The translations under genes and the position numbers were made by a program. A stretch of 64,000 bases of DNA from Bordetella parapertussis (GTDB lineage: Bacteria > Pseudomonadota > Gammaproteobacteria > Burkholderiales > Burkholderiaceae_C): NCBI GenBank assembly GCA_945890735.1, contig CAMDCZ010000005.1, forward strand, positions 6,552-70,551. The letters are read 5' to 3'. How positions within the stretch are numbered: the first letter of the stretch is position 1; each line of letters starts with the position of its first letter. A model generated the notes under the pieces. The model made no database searches, had not been told where the DNA came from, and saw only the letters and a program-made list of their open reading frames with translations. Shown here one piece after another: positions 42,337 to 50,516 of the stretch.

Positions 42337-43953
42337 TCAAGGTTTGTCACCTTTGCCAGCTTTGCCCGATGCGGCATCGATAGAGCCGGATAAATCGACC
42401 CCAATTTGGTCGCCGATGCTTTTCAGGGCTGGCAATTGCAATGCCATGCCCAAGATGCTGTCCATGACTTGGGTGACCGGGGGCTTGCCAGCACCGCCAT
42501 CGCCGGATGCGCCGCCAGACGTGCTTTGGCCAGCCCCGTTGGTCGCCCCAAAGCCACTCACATGGTTGATTCGAATGCTGTCGATTTTTTCGATGGGACG
42601 CATCATGTGCGACATGATTTCAGGCAAGCGATCGAGTCGGTACTGCTCAAGCTTCATGTGCAAGACTGGCGTGCTGAGGGCATTTTCGGCATCGATCAAC
42701 GCACGCGAGCCTTCAGACTCAGCGAGCATGCGCGCTTTGTCTGCAGTGGCTTTGGTGTGGGTGGCTTCAGCTTCCGCTTTGGCGCGCCTGAGCAGCACGG
42801 TAACCTCAGTGGCTGCATTGGCCTCGGCCACTTCACCAGCTTCTTTGACACGCTTGACGGCCATTTCAAGCGAGCGGTCAGCGATGGCGCGCTCGCGGTC
42901 TGTTTGGACTTTTTCTTGCGCCAAGATCACTTCGGTGCGAGCCAGCTCTGCGGCGGCCTGCGCATGTGCCTCTTCGGCTTGCTTGGCGGACAGGGTGATC
43001 GCGCTTTCGATTTTCCGAACCTCTGAATTGAGCTGTGATTCAATTTCGGACTTGCGCAGCTCACGCTGCTTTTCAATCTCACGCATGCGGGTGTCTTGCT
43101 CACGGGCGATGCGGGCTGCCTCGGTGGCGGCTTGTGATTCTTCGCGCGATTTCGCCGTTTCAGCATCGCTTTGCGCCTTGATTTTTTCCAGCTCCAACCG
43201 TTGGCTGATTTGGGCCTCTTCCTCTTGTTGATTCAATAACAAGCGCTGCTTGGTGGCATCGAGTTGGGTTTGCCGAACAGAGATGTCTGCTTCGGATTCA
43301 ATTTGCACCCGCTTTTTACGGTTGACTGCAATGATCTCTGCCAAACGACGCATACCCACTGAATTGAAGGCATTGTTTTCATCCAACGCAGAAAATGAGG
43401 TTTGGTCTAAGCGGGTCAAAGACACCGAGTCGAGCACCACACCGTTTTCAGCCAGGTTGCCCTTGAGCAAAGCAGATATGTCGGCGACAAACTGAGAACG
43501 TTTTTCATGGATTTGATCCATGGTGCGACTGGCTGCAACGGCTTGCACCGCATCGATGAAACGGCCTTCGAGCAAATTGCGCATGCCTTCGGGGTTGAAC
43601 GCCTTGGAACCCAGCGACTGGGCAGCAGTGGCCACACCCTCGGTCGTGGGTTGAACCCGGACATAAAACTCCAGTTCTGCATCCACCCGCATCCGGTCTT
43701 CGGTGATGAGAGATTTTTCTGCAATCCGACGAACTTCAACACGGATGGTGCGCAGGTTGATTTCATCGATCTTGTGCAAAAACGGCAACGAGAGACAGCC
43801 GCCTGAAATCAGTGTTTTTTGGCCACCAAAACCCGTGCGGATGATGGCGATGTCTCGGCTGGATTTCCGGTAAAAGTGATTCAGAAAGGTGACCAAAACC
43901 GCGATCACCACCACAAACACAACGATGCCAAAGAGCCAAGCGAGAACAACCAT
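42337..43953 (-). CDS. flotillin-like (SPFH/Band 7, YqiK type) membrane protein
   Basis: This 538-residue protein has one N-terminal membrane segment (residues 3-24), an SPFH domain to about residue 200, then a long Ala/Glu-rich coiled coil (about 220-430) and a Gly-rich tail. This is the layout of bacterial flotillins such as YqiK, which gather in membrane microdomains. No NfeD-type partner is adjacent. It is a single gene, 76 bp upstream of the amide receptor on the same strand, and is not obviously linked to it. Confidence 0.88.
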   Translation of the reverse strand: MVVLAWLFGIVVFVVVIAVLVTFLNHFYRKSSRDIAIIRTGFGGQKTLISGGCLSLPFLHKIDEINLRTIRVEVRRIAEKSLITEDRMRVDAELEFYVRVQPTTEGVATAAQSLGSKAFNPEGMRNLLEGRFIDAVQAVAASRTMDQIHEKRSQFVADISALLKGNLAENGVVLDSVSLTRLDQTSFSALDENNAFNSVGMRRLAEIIAVNRKKRVQIESEADISVRQTQLDATKQRLLLNQQEEEAQISQRLELEKIKAQSDAETAKSREESQAATEAARIAREQDTRMREIEKQRELRKSEIESQLNSEVRKIESAITLSAKQAEEAHAQAAAELARTEVILAQEKVQTDRERAIADRSLEMAVKRVKEAGEVAEANAATEVTVLLRRAKAEAEATHTKATADKARMLAESEGSRALIDAENALSTPVLHMKLEQYRLDRLPEIMSHMMRPIEKIDSIRINHVSGFGATNGAGQSTSGGASGDGGAGKPPVTQVMDSILGMALQLPALKSIGDQIGVDLSGSIDAASGKAGKGDKP

Positions 43954-44067
43954 GTTTATTCCTCAAGTTCAGTGTCGAGCTGCAACTTTTGAATAATAGG
44001 AATAAAAAATTGTTTGCCTCTTGGTGATTCCCCTGTCAGGGTTGCCCCTGCTTTTGGACCGAGTTTG

Positions 44068-44931
44068 TCAGCTCAGACCCAACAAGCGAACCGCGTTGTC
44101 TTTCAAGATACCGGGCATGACCTCGGGCTTGAACCCTGCCACCTCGAAGTCTTTCATCCAGCGCTCGGGGGTGATCAGGGGGTAATCGCTGCCAAACAAG
44201 ACCCGGTCTTTCAGCAAAGTGTTCGAGTACTGAACCAGGCTTTTCGGAAAATACTTGGGGCTCCAGCCGGAGAGGTCAATCCAGACATTGGGCTTGTGCA
44301 TGGCCACGCTCAAAGCTTCGTCCTGCCAAGGAAAACTGGGGTGAGCCATGACAATTTGCATGTCCCCCCAATCGGCAGCCACCTCGTCCAGGTGCATCGG
44401 GTTGCTGTAGGCCAACTTCAAGCCGCCGCCGCAACGCATGCCAGAGCCAATGCCGCTGTGACCGGTATGGAAAATCGCTGGCAGCTTGTGCGCGTTGATC
44501 ACCTCGTAAATCGGCCAGGCCATCTTGTCGTAGGGATGGTAGCCCTGGACCGTGGGGTGGAATTTAAAGCCGCGCACGCCCTCCTCCTTGATCAGGCGCT
44601 CGGCCTCACGCGCACCCATCTTGCCTTTGTGCGGGTCGATGCTGGCAAAGGCCATCATCATGTCGCTGTTGTCGCGCGCTGCTTTGGCGATTTCTTCGTT
44701 GGGTATGCGACGGCGCCCCATCTGCGACTCGGCGTCCACCGTGAACATCACCAAACCGATCTTGCGCTCACGGTAATAGGCCACGGTTTCTTCAATGGTC
44801 GGGCGGCGGTTCGAGCCGAAGTATTTATCGGCAGCGCGGTCGTATTCCTCGCCATAGTTGTCAAATGGGTTCCAGCAGCTCACCTCGGCGTGGGTGTGGA
44901 TGTCTATCGCAATCAAGTCGGCGTGGTTCAT
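44068..44931 (-). CDS. amidohydrolase family protein (ACMSD/decarboxylase-like)
   Basis: This 287-residue amidohydrolase-2 family protein has the metal motif IDIHTH (His12, His14), FHTGHSG, MAHPSFPW and the late Asp in FGSDYPL. This branch includes non-oxidative decarboxylases (resorcylate, ACMS) and hydrolases. Divergent placement 49 bp from a crotonase/feruloyl-CoA synthase pair suggests a role with phenylpropanoids. The exact reaction is unknown. The ATG at 44931 is chosen; the longer frame enters the divergent gene. Confidence 0.82.
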   Translation of the reverse strand: MNHADLIAIDIHTHAEVSCWNPFDNYGEEYDRAADKYFGSNRRPTIEETVAYYRERKIGLVMFTVDAESQMGRRRIPNEEIAKAARDNSDMMMAFASIDPHKGKMGAREAERLIKEEGVRGFKFHPTVQGYHPYDKMAWPIYEVINAHKLPAIFHTGHSGIGSGMRCGGGLKLAYSNPMHLDEVAADWGDMQIVMAHPSFPWQDEALSVAMHKPNVWIDLSGWSPKYFPKSLVQYSNTLLKDRVLFGSDYPLITPERWMKDFEVAGFKPEVMPGILKDNAVRLLGLS

Positions 44932-44980
44932 GGTCGAATAAGATCCTTTGAAGCAACTATAACGACCAGAGACTGAGCGC

Positions 44981-45751
44981 ATGACAACAGAACTTCAACT
45001 CGACATGCAGGGTGACGTGGCCATCGTGCGCATCACACGCCCTGCCAAGCGCAACGCCCTGAACGACGGCCTGATCCTCGCGCTGCGTCAAACCTTTGAC
45101 ACCCTGCCCACCCACGCCAAGGCCGCGGTTTTGTGCGGCGAAGGCGAGCACTTTTGCGCGGGCCTCGACCTGAGCGAACTGCAAACCAGGGATGCCGGTG
45201 AAGGCATGCAGCATTCGCGCATGTGGCACAGCGCATTTGAGCGGATTCAGTTTGGTGCGGTGCCTGTGGTCGCTGCCCTGCAAGGCGCGGTGGTCGGTGG
45301 CGGTTTGGAGTTGGCCGCGTCCTGCCACATCCGCGTGGCCGACGACAGCACTTTTTACGCCTTGCCCGAAGGCACGCGCGGCATTTTTGTCGGCGGCGGT
45401 GGCGCAGTGCGCATCCCCAAACTCATTGGTGTGGCCCGCATGACAGACATGATGATGACCGGGCGTGTCTACAACGCGGTTGACGGCGAACGGGCTGGAT
45501 TTGCACAGTACCTCGTCCCTGCTGGGACCGCCTTTGACAAGGCCCTCGAACTGGCCAATCGCATTGCCACCAACGCACCCTTGACCAACTACGCGCTGAT
45601 GCATGCCCTGCCACGTATCGCCGAGCAAGCCGCTGACCATGGCTTTGTCACTGAATCTTTAATGTCTTCCATCACCCAAGCTGCGCCCGAGGCCAAGGCC
45701 CGTGTCGAAGCCTTTTTGCAAGGCCGCGCAGCCAAAGTGGACCGCGCATGA
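44981..45751 (+). CDS. crotonase-family enoyl-CoA hydratase (phenylpropanoid cluster)
   Basis: This 256-residue crotonase has HFCAGLDLSEL, GAVVGGGLELAASC and YALPEGTRGIF, keeping both catalytic glutamates. Its coupling to a feruloyl-CoA synthase (ATGA overlap) suggests it hydrates feruloyl- or coumaroyl-CoA. It is not close in length or motifs to the classical feruloyl-CoA hydratase-lyase Ech, so vanillin release is not assured. Confidence 0.85.
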   Translation: MTTELQLDMQGDVAIVRITRPAKRNALNDGLILALRQTFDTLPTHAKAAVLCGEGEHFCAGLDLSELQTRDAGEGMQHSRMWHSAFERIQFGAVPVVAALQGAVVGGGLELAASCHIRVADDSTFYALPEGTRGIFVGGGGAVRIPKLIGVARMTDMMMTGRVYNAVDGERAGFAQYLVPAGTAFDKALELANRIATNAPLTNYALMHALPRIAEQAADHGFVTESLMSSITQAAPEAKARVEAFLQGRAAKVDRA

Positions 45752-47619
45752 CAACGCCGGCCAAGTACCGCGCCATGCGCTACGGCATCACGCGGGTGAC
45801 GCGTGCGCAAACGCCCGAGGGTGTGCAGTACGTGCAAGCCGAGCAGTCACTGCAAGACCATCCCCAGCGCATGACCGACAAACTGCTGCACTGGGCCCGG
45901 GTCTCACCCGATCGCACTTTCATGGCTCGGCGCAAACGCCTGCCGGACGGCAGCACCGGCGACTGGGAACACTTGGTGTACGCCCAGGCTTTGGCGGGTG
46001 CCCGTCGCATTGGCCAGGCCTTGCTGGGCCGACAGCTCAGCGCTGACAGACCCGTGGTGATCTTGAGCGAAAACAGCCTCGAACACGCTCTTTTGAGCAT
46101 GGCCTGCATGATGGTGGGTGTGCCGTTTTGCCCGGTGTCGCCTGCCTATTCCACGGTCAGCCAAGACTTTGACAAGCTGCGCCATGTCTTGAAAACCCTC
46201 ACACCTGGCTTGGTGTTCGCGGCAGACGCTGACAAATACGCCAAGGCGATCGCAGCCGCAGTGCCGCCCGATGTGGCGGTGGTGATCGCGCACGGGCAGC
46301 TGCACAACCGCCCTTGTACGCGCTGGGGTGCCTTGCTCGACATCCCTGATACCTCGGCGGTGGATGCGGCGATGCAAGCCACTGGCCCCGACACCATCGT
46401 GAAGTTTTTGTTCACCTCGGGTTCGACCAACATGCCCAAGGCTGTGATCAACACCCACCGCATGTGGTGCGCCAACCAACAACAAATGTGGCAGTCCATG
46501 CCCGTGTTGGGCGAAGCGCCACCCGTGCTGGTCGATTGGCTGCCCTGGAACCACACCTTTGGCGGCAACCACAACACCGGCCTGACCTTGTTTCACGGTG
46601 GCTCGCTCTACATCGACGACGGCAAACCAGTGCCCGCCTTGATGGGTGAGACCTTGCGCAACCTGCGTGACATCGCCCCAACCCTTTACTTCAATGTGCC
46701 GACTGGCTTGGAAGCGATCGCCAACGCGATGCACACCGACGATGTGCTCAGACGCAACCTGCTCAGCCGGGTGCGGATGTTTTTCTATTCAGGTGCGGCC
46801 TTGGCGCAACCGATCTGGGACAGTTTGCACGCCTCGCAAGAGCGCGAGGTGGGCGAGCGCATTGTGATGGGCACCGGGCTGGGCATGACCGAGTCTGGGC
46901 CGTTTGCGATTTTTGTGCCTCGCCCCGAGGTGCAGTCGGGTGACCTGGGCTTGCCGGCGGCCGGCATGCGCTTGAAGCTGGTTCCCATGGGTGACAAGGT
47001 CGAGGTGCGTTACCAAGGGCCCAACATCACGCCTGGCTATTGGCGTGCGCCAGAGGCCACCGCTGAAGCATTTGACGAAGAGGGCTATTTCAAAAGTGGT
47101 GACGCGGTGACCTGGATCGACCCCAACAACATCCACCTGGGTCTGAGATTCGATGGCCGCATTGCCGAAGACTTCAAGCTCGCCACCGGCACCTTTGTGA
47201 GCGTTGGGCCGCTGCGGGCCAAGATCATCGCGGCGGGCGCACCCTATGTGCAAGACGCGGTCATCACCGGCTTGAACCTCAAAGAAGTGGGCGCGATGCT
47301 GTTCACCACCCCCAAGGTCCGTGACTTGGCTGGCCTGCCAGCCAACACCCCCTTGGCCGAGGTGCTGGCACACCCCCAGGTGTTGGCGCATTTCCAAACC
47401 GTCTTGAACCAACTCGCGGCCCATGCCACCGGCAGCGCCAACCGCCTGGCACGCCTGTTGTTGCTGTCGGAACCGCCCTCCATCGACACCGGTGAGGTCA
47501 CCGACAAAGGCTCGATCAACCAGCGCGCTGTGCTGAAACGCCGTGACCTCTTGGTCCAAGCTTTGCACCAAGGGACAGCCGATCATGTGTTGTTGCCCCA
47601 AGCGCTGAGCAGCCACTGA
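45748..47619 (+). CDS. fcs: feruloyl-CoA synthase
   Basis: This 623-residue adenylate-forming ligase has the P-loop LFTSGSTNMPKAVINTH, LPWNHTFGGNHN, GLGMTESGPF and the late GRIAEDFKLATGTFVSVGPLR. These blocks mark the feruloyl-CoA synthase branch rather than fatty acid ligases. It turns ferulate, and probably p-coumarate or caffeate, into CoA thioesters. The products would lead to vanillate/protocatechuate and so to the pmd operon. It overlaps the crotonase by 4 bp. Confidence 0.88.
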   Translation: MTTPAKYRAMRYGITRVTRAQTPEGVQYVQAEQSLQDHPQRMTDKLLHWARVSPDRTFMARRKRLPDGSTGDWEHLVYAQALAGARRIGQALLGRQLSADRPVVILSENSLEHALLSMACMMVGVPFCPVSPAYSTVSQDFDKLRHVLKTLTPGLVFAADADKYAKAIAAAVPPDVAVVIAHGQLHNRPCTRWGALLDIPDTSAVDAAMQATGPDTIVKFLFTSGSTNMPKAVINTHRMWCANQQQMWQSMPVLGEAPPVLVDWLPWNHTFGGNHNTGLTLFHGGSLYIDDGKPVPALMGETLRNLRDIAPTLYFNVPTGLEAIANAMHTDDVLRRNLLSRVRMFFYSGAALAQPIWDSLHASQEREVGERIVMGTGLGMTESGPFAIFVPRPEVQSGDLGLPAAGMRLKLVPMGDKVEVRYQGPNITPGYWRAPEATAEAFDEEGYFKSGDAVTWIDPNNIHLGLRFDGRIAEDFKLATGTFVSVGPLRAKIIAAGAPYVQDAVITGLNLKEVGAMLFTTPKVRDLAGLPANTPLAEVLAHPQVLAHFQTVLNQLAAHATGSANRLARLLLLSEPPSIDTGEVTDKGSINQRAVLKRRDLLVQALHQGTADHVLLPQALSSH

Positions 47620-47666
47620 CTCCCCCTCCACCGCTTTCCAAGCCACATCCTTTTCAAAGACGCACC

Positions 47667-48686
47667 ATGAACACAACCCGCACCCCCAACCCCCCAGACA
47701 CCCGCCGCCAGGTTTTGCAGGCACTGAGCCTGCCCTTGATCACGCCTTGGGCCGCATGGGCGCAAACCGCCGGTTTGCCCATCGAGCAGGTCAAGATCGT
47801 CAACGGTTTCCCCGCAGGCGGCACGGCGGACGCCACCAGCCGGCGCATTGGCGACAAAATGGCGGGCACTCCGTTGAGCAAAAACGCCGCTGTGGTGGAA
47901 AACAAAACCGGCGCGGCTGGGCGCATCGCGATCGACACTGTGAAAAACGGCCCGGCTGACGGCAGCAGCTTGTTGCTGACGCCTTATTCCATGATGGCGA
48001 TCTACCCGCACATCTACAAAACCCTGAGTTACGACCCCTTCAAAGATTTCGCACCAGTGTGCATGGCCTCGTCCATGGTTCACGGTTTGGCGGTGGGTCC
48101 GATGGTGCCTGCGAGCGTGAAAACCGTGAAAGATTTTGTGGCCTGGTGCAAGGCCAACCCCAAGCAGGCCAATTACGGTTCCCCGGCTGCCGGTTCCACC
48201 CCCCATTTTTTGGGTGCGTTGCTGAGCTTGGAGACGGGCGTTGAGATTCAGCACGTGGCTTACCGTGGCTCGGTGCCCGGGGTGACCGACGTGATTGGTG
48301 GACAACTGGCCGCCATGTTGACGCCCCATGGCGACTTTTTGGCCAACCACCGCGCTGGCAAGATTCGCATCCTGGCCACTTCAGGCAAGAAACGCTCACC
48401 CTTTGTGCCCGAGGTGCCGACCTTTGCTGAGCAAGGTTTTCCAGCGCTGACCGCTGAAGAATGGTTTGGCTTCTTTGCCCCCGCCAAAACGCCTGCCAAC
48501 GTGGTGAACGCTGCCAATGGGGTGATCAACCTGGCCATCAAAGACAAAGGCTTGCTGGATGCTTGGGCCATCCAAGGGCTGACCCCTTTAGGAGGCAGCG
48601 CGGATGAAATGGCCAAAGACCTCAGGCGCCAATTCGAGTATTGGGGCCCAATCGTCAAGCGCATTGGCTTCACTGCCGAATCTTGA
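47667..48686 (+). CDS. Bug/TctC-family tripartite tricarboxylate transporter receptor
   Basis: This 339-residue periplasmic receptor has a twin-arginine-like signal (TRRQVLQALSLPL...WAQ) and the Bug motifs VNGFPAGGTADATSR and YGSPAAGSTPHFLG. Bug proteins bind carboxylates for the TTT uptake system or for signalling; the TctAB membrane parts are absent here, as is common for orphan Bug genes. Being 47 bp downstream of the feruloyl-CoA synthase, it may bind a phenylpropanoid acid. Confidence 0.87.
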   Translation: MNTTRTPNPPDTRRQVLQALSLPLITPWAAWAQTAGLPIEQVKIVNGFPAGGTADATSRRIGDKMAGTPLSKNAAVVENKTGAAGRIAIDTVKNGPADGSSLLLTPYSMMAIYPHIYKTLSYDPFKDFAPVCMASSMVHGLAVGPMVPASVKTVKDFVAWCKANPKQANYGSPAAGSTPHFLGALLSLETGVEIQHVAYRGSVPGVTDVIGGQLAAMLTPHGDFLANHRAGKIRILATSGKKRSPFVPEVPTFAEQGFPALTAEEWFGFFAPAKTPANVVNAANGVINLAIKDKGLLDAWAIQGLTPLGGSADEMAKDLRRQFEYWGPIVKRIGFTAES

Positions 48687-48750
48687 CTTGGCATGACCGG
48701 CCTGGAATTACACTCCCGGCTTCACCTTTTTTTGCCCCACAAGGACTGCC

Positions 48751-49104
48751 ATGATCACCACCCCCTCCGGCCTGCAATACGAAGACACCCACACTGGCGA
48801 GGGCGAGACCGCCACTGCTGGTCAATACGTGACGGTGCACTACACCGGCTGGCTTTGGGACAACGGCGAAAAAGGCGCGAAATTCGACTCCAGCTTGGAC
48901 CGCAACGACCCGTTCGAGTTTGGTTTGGGCCAAGGCATGGTGATCCAAGGCTGGGACGAGGGCGTGCAAGGCATGAAGATTGGCGGCAAGCGCAGCCTGC
49001 TGATCCCGGCCGAACTCGGCTATGGCGCTCGTGGCGCGGGCGGTGTCATTCCTCCGAATGCCACTTTGCTGTTCGAGGTGGAGCTGTTGGGCGTCGAGGG
49101 CTGA
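48751..49104 (+). CDS. FKBP-type peptidyl-prolyl cis-trans isomerase
   Basis: This 117-residue single-domain FKBP has VTVHYTGWL, FDSS, FGLGQGMVIQGWDEGVQGM and the late PPNATLLFEVELL. It catalyses proline isomerisation in protein folding. No signal peptide is present, so it is cytoplasmic. TTGACT at 48683-48688 upstream could be a -35 box, with only a weak -10. Confidence 0.92.
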   Translation: MITTPSGLQYEDTHTGEGETATAGQYVTVHYTGWLWDNGEKGAKFDSSLDRNDPFEFGLGQGMVIQGWDEGVQGMKIGGKRSLLIPAELGYGARGAGGVIPPNATLLFEVELLGVEG

Positions 49105-49107
49105 GGC

Positions 49108-49413
49108 TCAAACCGTGGCTGGTTTGAACACCCGAATACGCGCCACCATGTCCTCGCGGGATTGACGCTCGGTCATGCGCATATCGAACTCGGTTTGAAG
49201 GTTGAGCCAAAACCGGGCTTCCATGTTGAAGAACAAACCCAACCTCAAGGCGGTGTCGGGCGTGATTGGGCGGATGCCATTCACCAATTCGCTGATGCGA
49301 CTTGGCGGCACATCGATATCTGCCGCCAATTGCCGCGCAGAAATGCCCATGGGCTTCATGAAGTCTTCCAACAAGATTTCGCCGGGATGAATTTCTGCCA
49401 ATAAATCACTCAT
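49108..49413 (-). CDS. higA: HigA-family antitoxin (XRE)
   Basis: This 101-residue protein has the HigA block IHPGEILLEDFMKPMGISARQLA and a helix-turn-helix (DVPPSRISELVNGIRPITPDTALRL). It neutralises HigB and represses the operon. It follows the toxin gene by 9 bp, the toxin-first order typical of higBA. Confidence 0.92.
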   Translation of the reverse strand: MSDLLAEIHPGEILLEDFMKPMGISARQLAADIDVPPSRISELVNGIRPITPDTALRLGLFFNMEARFWLNLQTEFDMRMTERQSREDMVARIRVFKPATV

Positions 49414-49422
49414 GTTTCACTC

Positions 49423-49701
49423 CTAATGGTAGTCCACGATTTCAACCTGGTGTGCGCCATCGGTTTGCCAGACAAAGCAGATGCGCCATTGGTCGTTCAC
49501 GCGGATGCTGTGCTGTCCAGCGCGGTCCCCTTTCAAGGCTTCAAGTTGGTTGCCTGGCGGCACCCGCAAACTGATCAGAACCGTGGCCGCATGCATTTGC
49601 AGCAATTTGCGCCTGGCGACACGTTCGACGTTTTTGAAGCGAGGCACAGCCTGGCTTAGGAACAAAGCTTGGGTGTCGGCGCAAGCAAATGAATGGATCA
49701 T
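49423..49701 (-). CDS. higB: HigB-family toxin (RelE superfamily mRNA interferase)
   Basis: This 92-residue protein has the HigB layout: N-terminal IHSFACADTQALF, central LEALKGDRAGQHSIRVNDQWRICF-type core, and C-terminal VEIVDYH. The Arg/Trp-Arg and terminal Tyr-His are the family's active-site residues. It would cut mRNA on the ribosome. The ATG at 49701 fits family length; the longer frame to 49767 crosses the operator and the grpE heat-shock promoter. Confidence 0.9.
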   Translation of the reverse strand: MIHSFACADTQALFLSQAVPRFKNVERVARRKLLQMHAATVLISLRVPPGNQLEALKGDRAGQHSIRVNDQWRICFVWQTDGAHQVEIVDYH

Positions 49702-49711
49702 GCCCGATGAT

Positions 49712-49728
49712 ATTCTGCAGTACAGAAT
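49712..49728. promoter_or_regulatory. higBA operator candidate
   Basis: ATTCTG-CAGTA-CAGAAT is a perfect 6-bp inverted repeat 10 bp upstream of the higB start, where the HigA helix-turn-helix would bind. Confidence 0.5.
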
Positions 49729-49752
49729 CTGTAAAGCAGAAGCCTGATTACA

Positions 49753-49780
49753 CTTGAAATAAAGCAAACCCCTCCCATTT
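49753..49780 (+). promoter_or_regulatory. sigma-32 heat-shock promoter of grpE
   Basis: CTTGAAA at 49753-49759 and CCCATTT at 49774-49780 are separated by 14 bp, an excellent match to the sigma-32 consensus. Transcription would begin near 49787, giving a leader of about 25 nt before the grpE ATG. Confidence 0.85.
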
Positions 49781-49782
49781 AC

Positions 49783-49804
49783 AGGGCTGATTGCATTCAG
49801 CCCT
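49783..49804. repeat. hairpin at the grpE transcription start
   Basis: AGGGCTGA-TTGCAT-TCAGCCCT is a perfect 8-bp inverted repeat, followed by TATTTT and then the grpE ATG. No Shine-Dalgarno sequence is seen before the ATG. The left arm overlaps the predicted start point, so it may form fully only in transcripts that begin further upstream. Confidence 0.6.
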
Positions 49805-49811
49805 TATTTTC

Positions 49812-50378
49812 ATGTCAGATCACCACCCAACCCCTCCGTCCGAGCCGACGGCCAACCCTGAGCCCGCCATGGACGCCAACCCGCACCCCGAACACGCCCC
49901 GCAACAGGAAGACCCGTTGAGCGTGGCCCAAGCTGAGGTCGCCAAGCTGACCGCGGTCAATGCTGAGCTGGCCGACCAGTTTTTGCGCGCCAAAGCCGAG
50001 GCCGAAAACGCCCGCCGTCGCGCCGAAGAGGAAATCTCCAAAGCCCGCAAGTTCGCGGTCGAGTCGTTTGCAGAAAGCTTGTTGCCGGTGACCGACAGTC
50101 TCACCGCCGGTTTGGCCATTGCCGACGCCACCGCCGAGCAACTGCGCGAAGGTTCGCAAGCCACGTTGCGCCAGCTCAAAAGCGCTTTAGAACGCCACAA
50201 AGTCATTGAAATCAATCCCGAGGCCGGTGCCAAGTTCGATCCGCACCAGCACCAAGCCATCTCGGTGGTGCCCGCCGAGCAAGAAGCCAACACCGTGGTC
50301 ACCGTGCTGCAAAAGGGCTATTTGATTGCCGATCGGGTGCTGCGCCCTGCTTTGGTGACGGTTGCCGCGCCCAAATAA
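49812..50378 (+). CDS. grpE: nucleotide exchange factor GrpE
   Basis: This 188-residue co-chaperone releases ADP from DnaK. A polar, Pro-rich N-terminus (to about residue 40) is followed by a long coiled coil (45-105) and the beta domain with HQAISVVPAEQEANTVVTVLQKGYLIADRVLRPALVTVA-type blocks. The ATG at 49812 follows the heat-shock promoter. It leads grpE-dnaK-dnaJ. Confidence 0.95.
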   Translation: MSDHHPTPPSEPTANPEPAMDANPHPEHAPQQEDPLSVAQAEVAKLTAVNAELADQFLRAKAEAENARRRAEEEISKARKFAVESFAESLLPVTDSLTAGLAIADATAEQLREGSQATLRQLKSALERHKVIEINPEAGAKFDPHQHQAISVVPAEQEANTVVTVLQKGYLIADRVLRPALVTVAAPK

Positions 50379-50422
50379 AGCCCAGGCTTACCCGATCTGA
50401 CGGTTTTTTCAGGCCATGGGGG

Positions 50423-50447
50423 CTTGAAATCCAAAAACTTATCCACA
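50423..50447 (+). promoter_or_regulatory. CTTGAAA -35 element and consensus DnaA box upstream of dnaK
   Basis: CTTGAAA at 50423-50429 matches a sigma-32 -35 box, though the -10 region (CCACAGC at about 50443) is weak. TTATCCACA at 50439-50447 is a perfect DnaA box inside this region. dnaK may thus have its own promoter besides read-through from grpE. Confidence 0.45.
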
Positions 50448-50516
50448 GCTATTCAACATCGTTAAACAGGAATTGAGGCGGCCGCCTTCAGGGGCCAAAT
50501 CACACAGGAGAAAAAA

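Noticed and set aside
50439..50447. Replication origin because of a perfect DnaA box
   Set aside because: Only one box is present, with no AT-rich unwinding region, and dnaA/dnaN are not nearby.
50476..50487. AGGCGGCCGCCT palindrome before dnaK as a terminator or CIRCE element
   Set aside because: There is no loop large enough for a stable hairpin, no T-run, and it does not resemble CIRCE.
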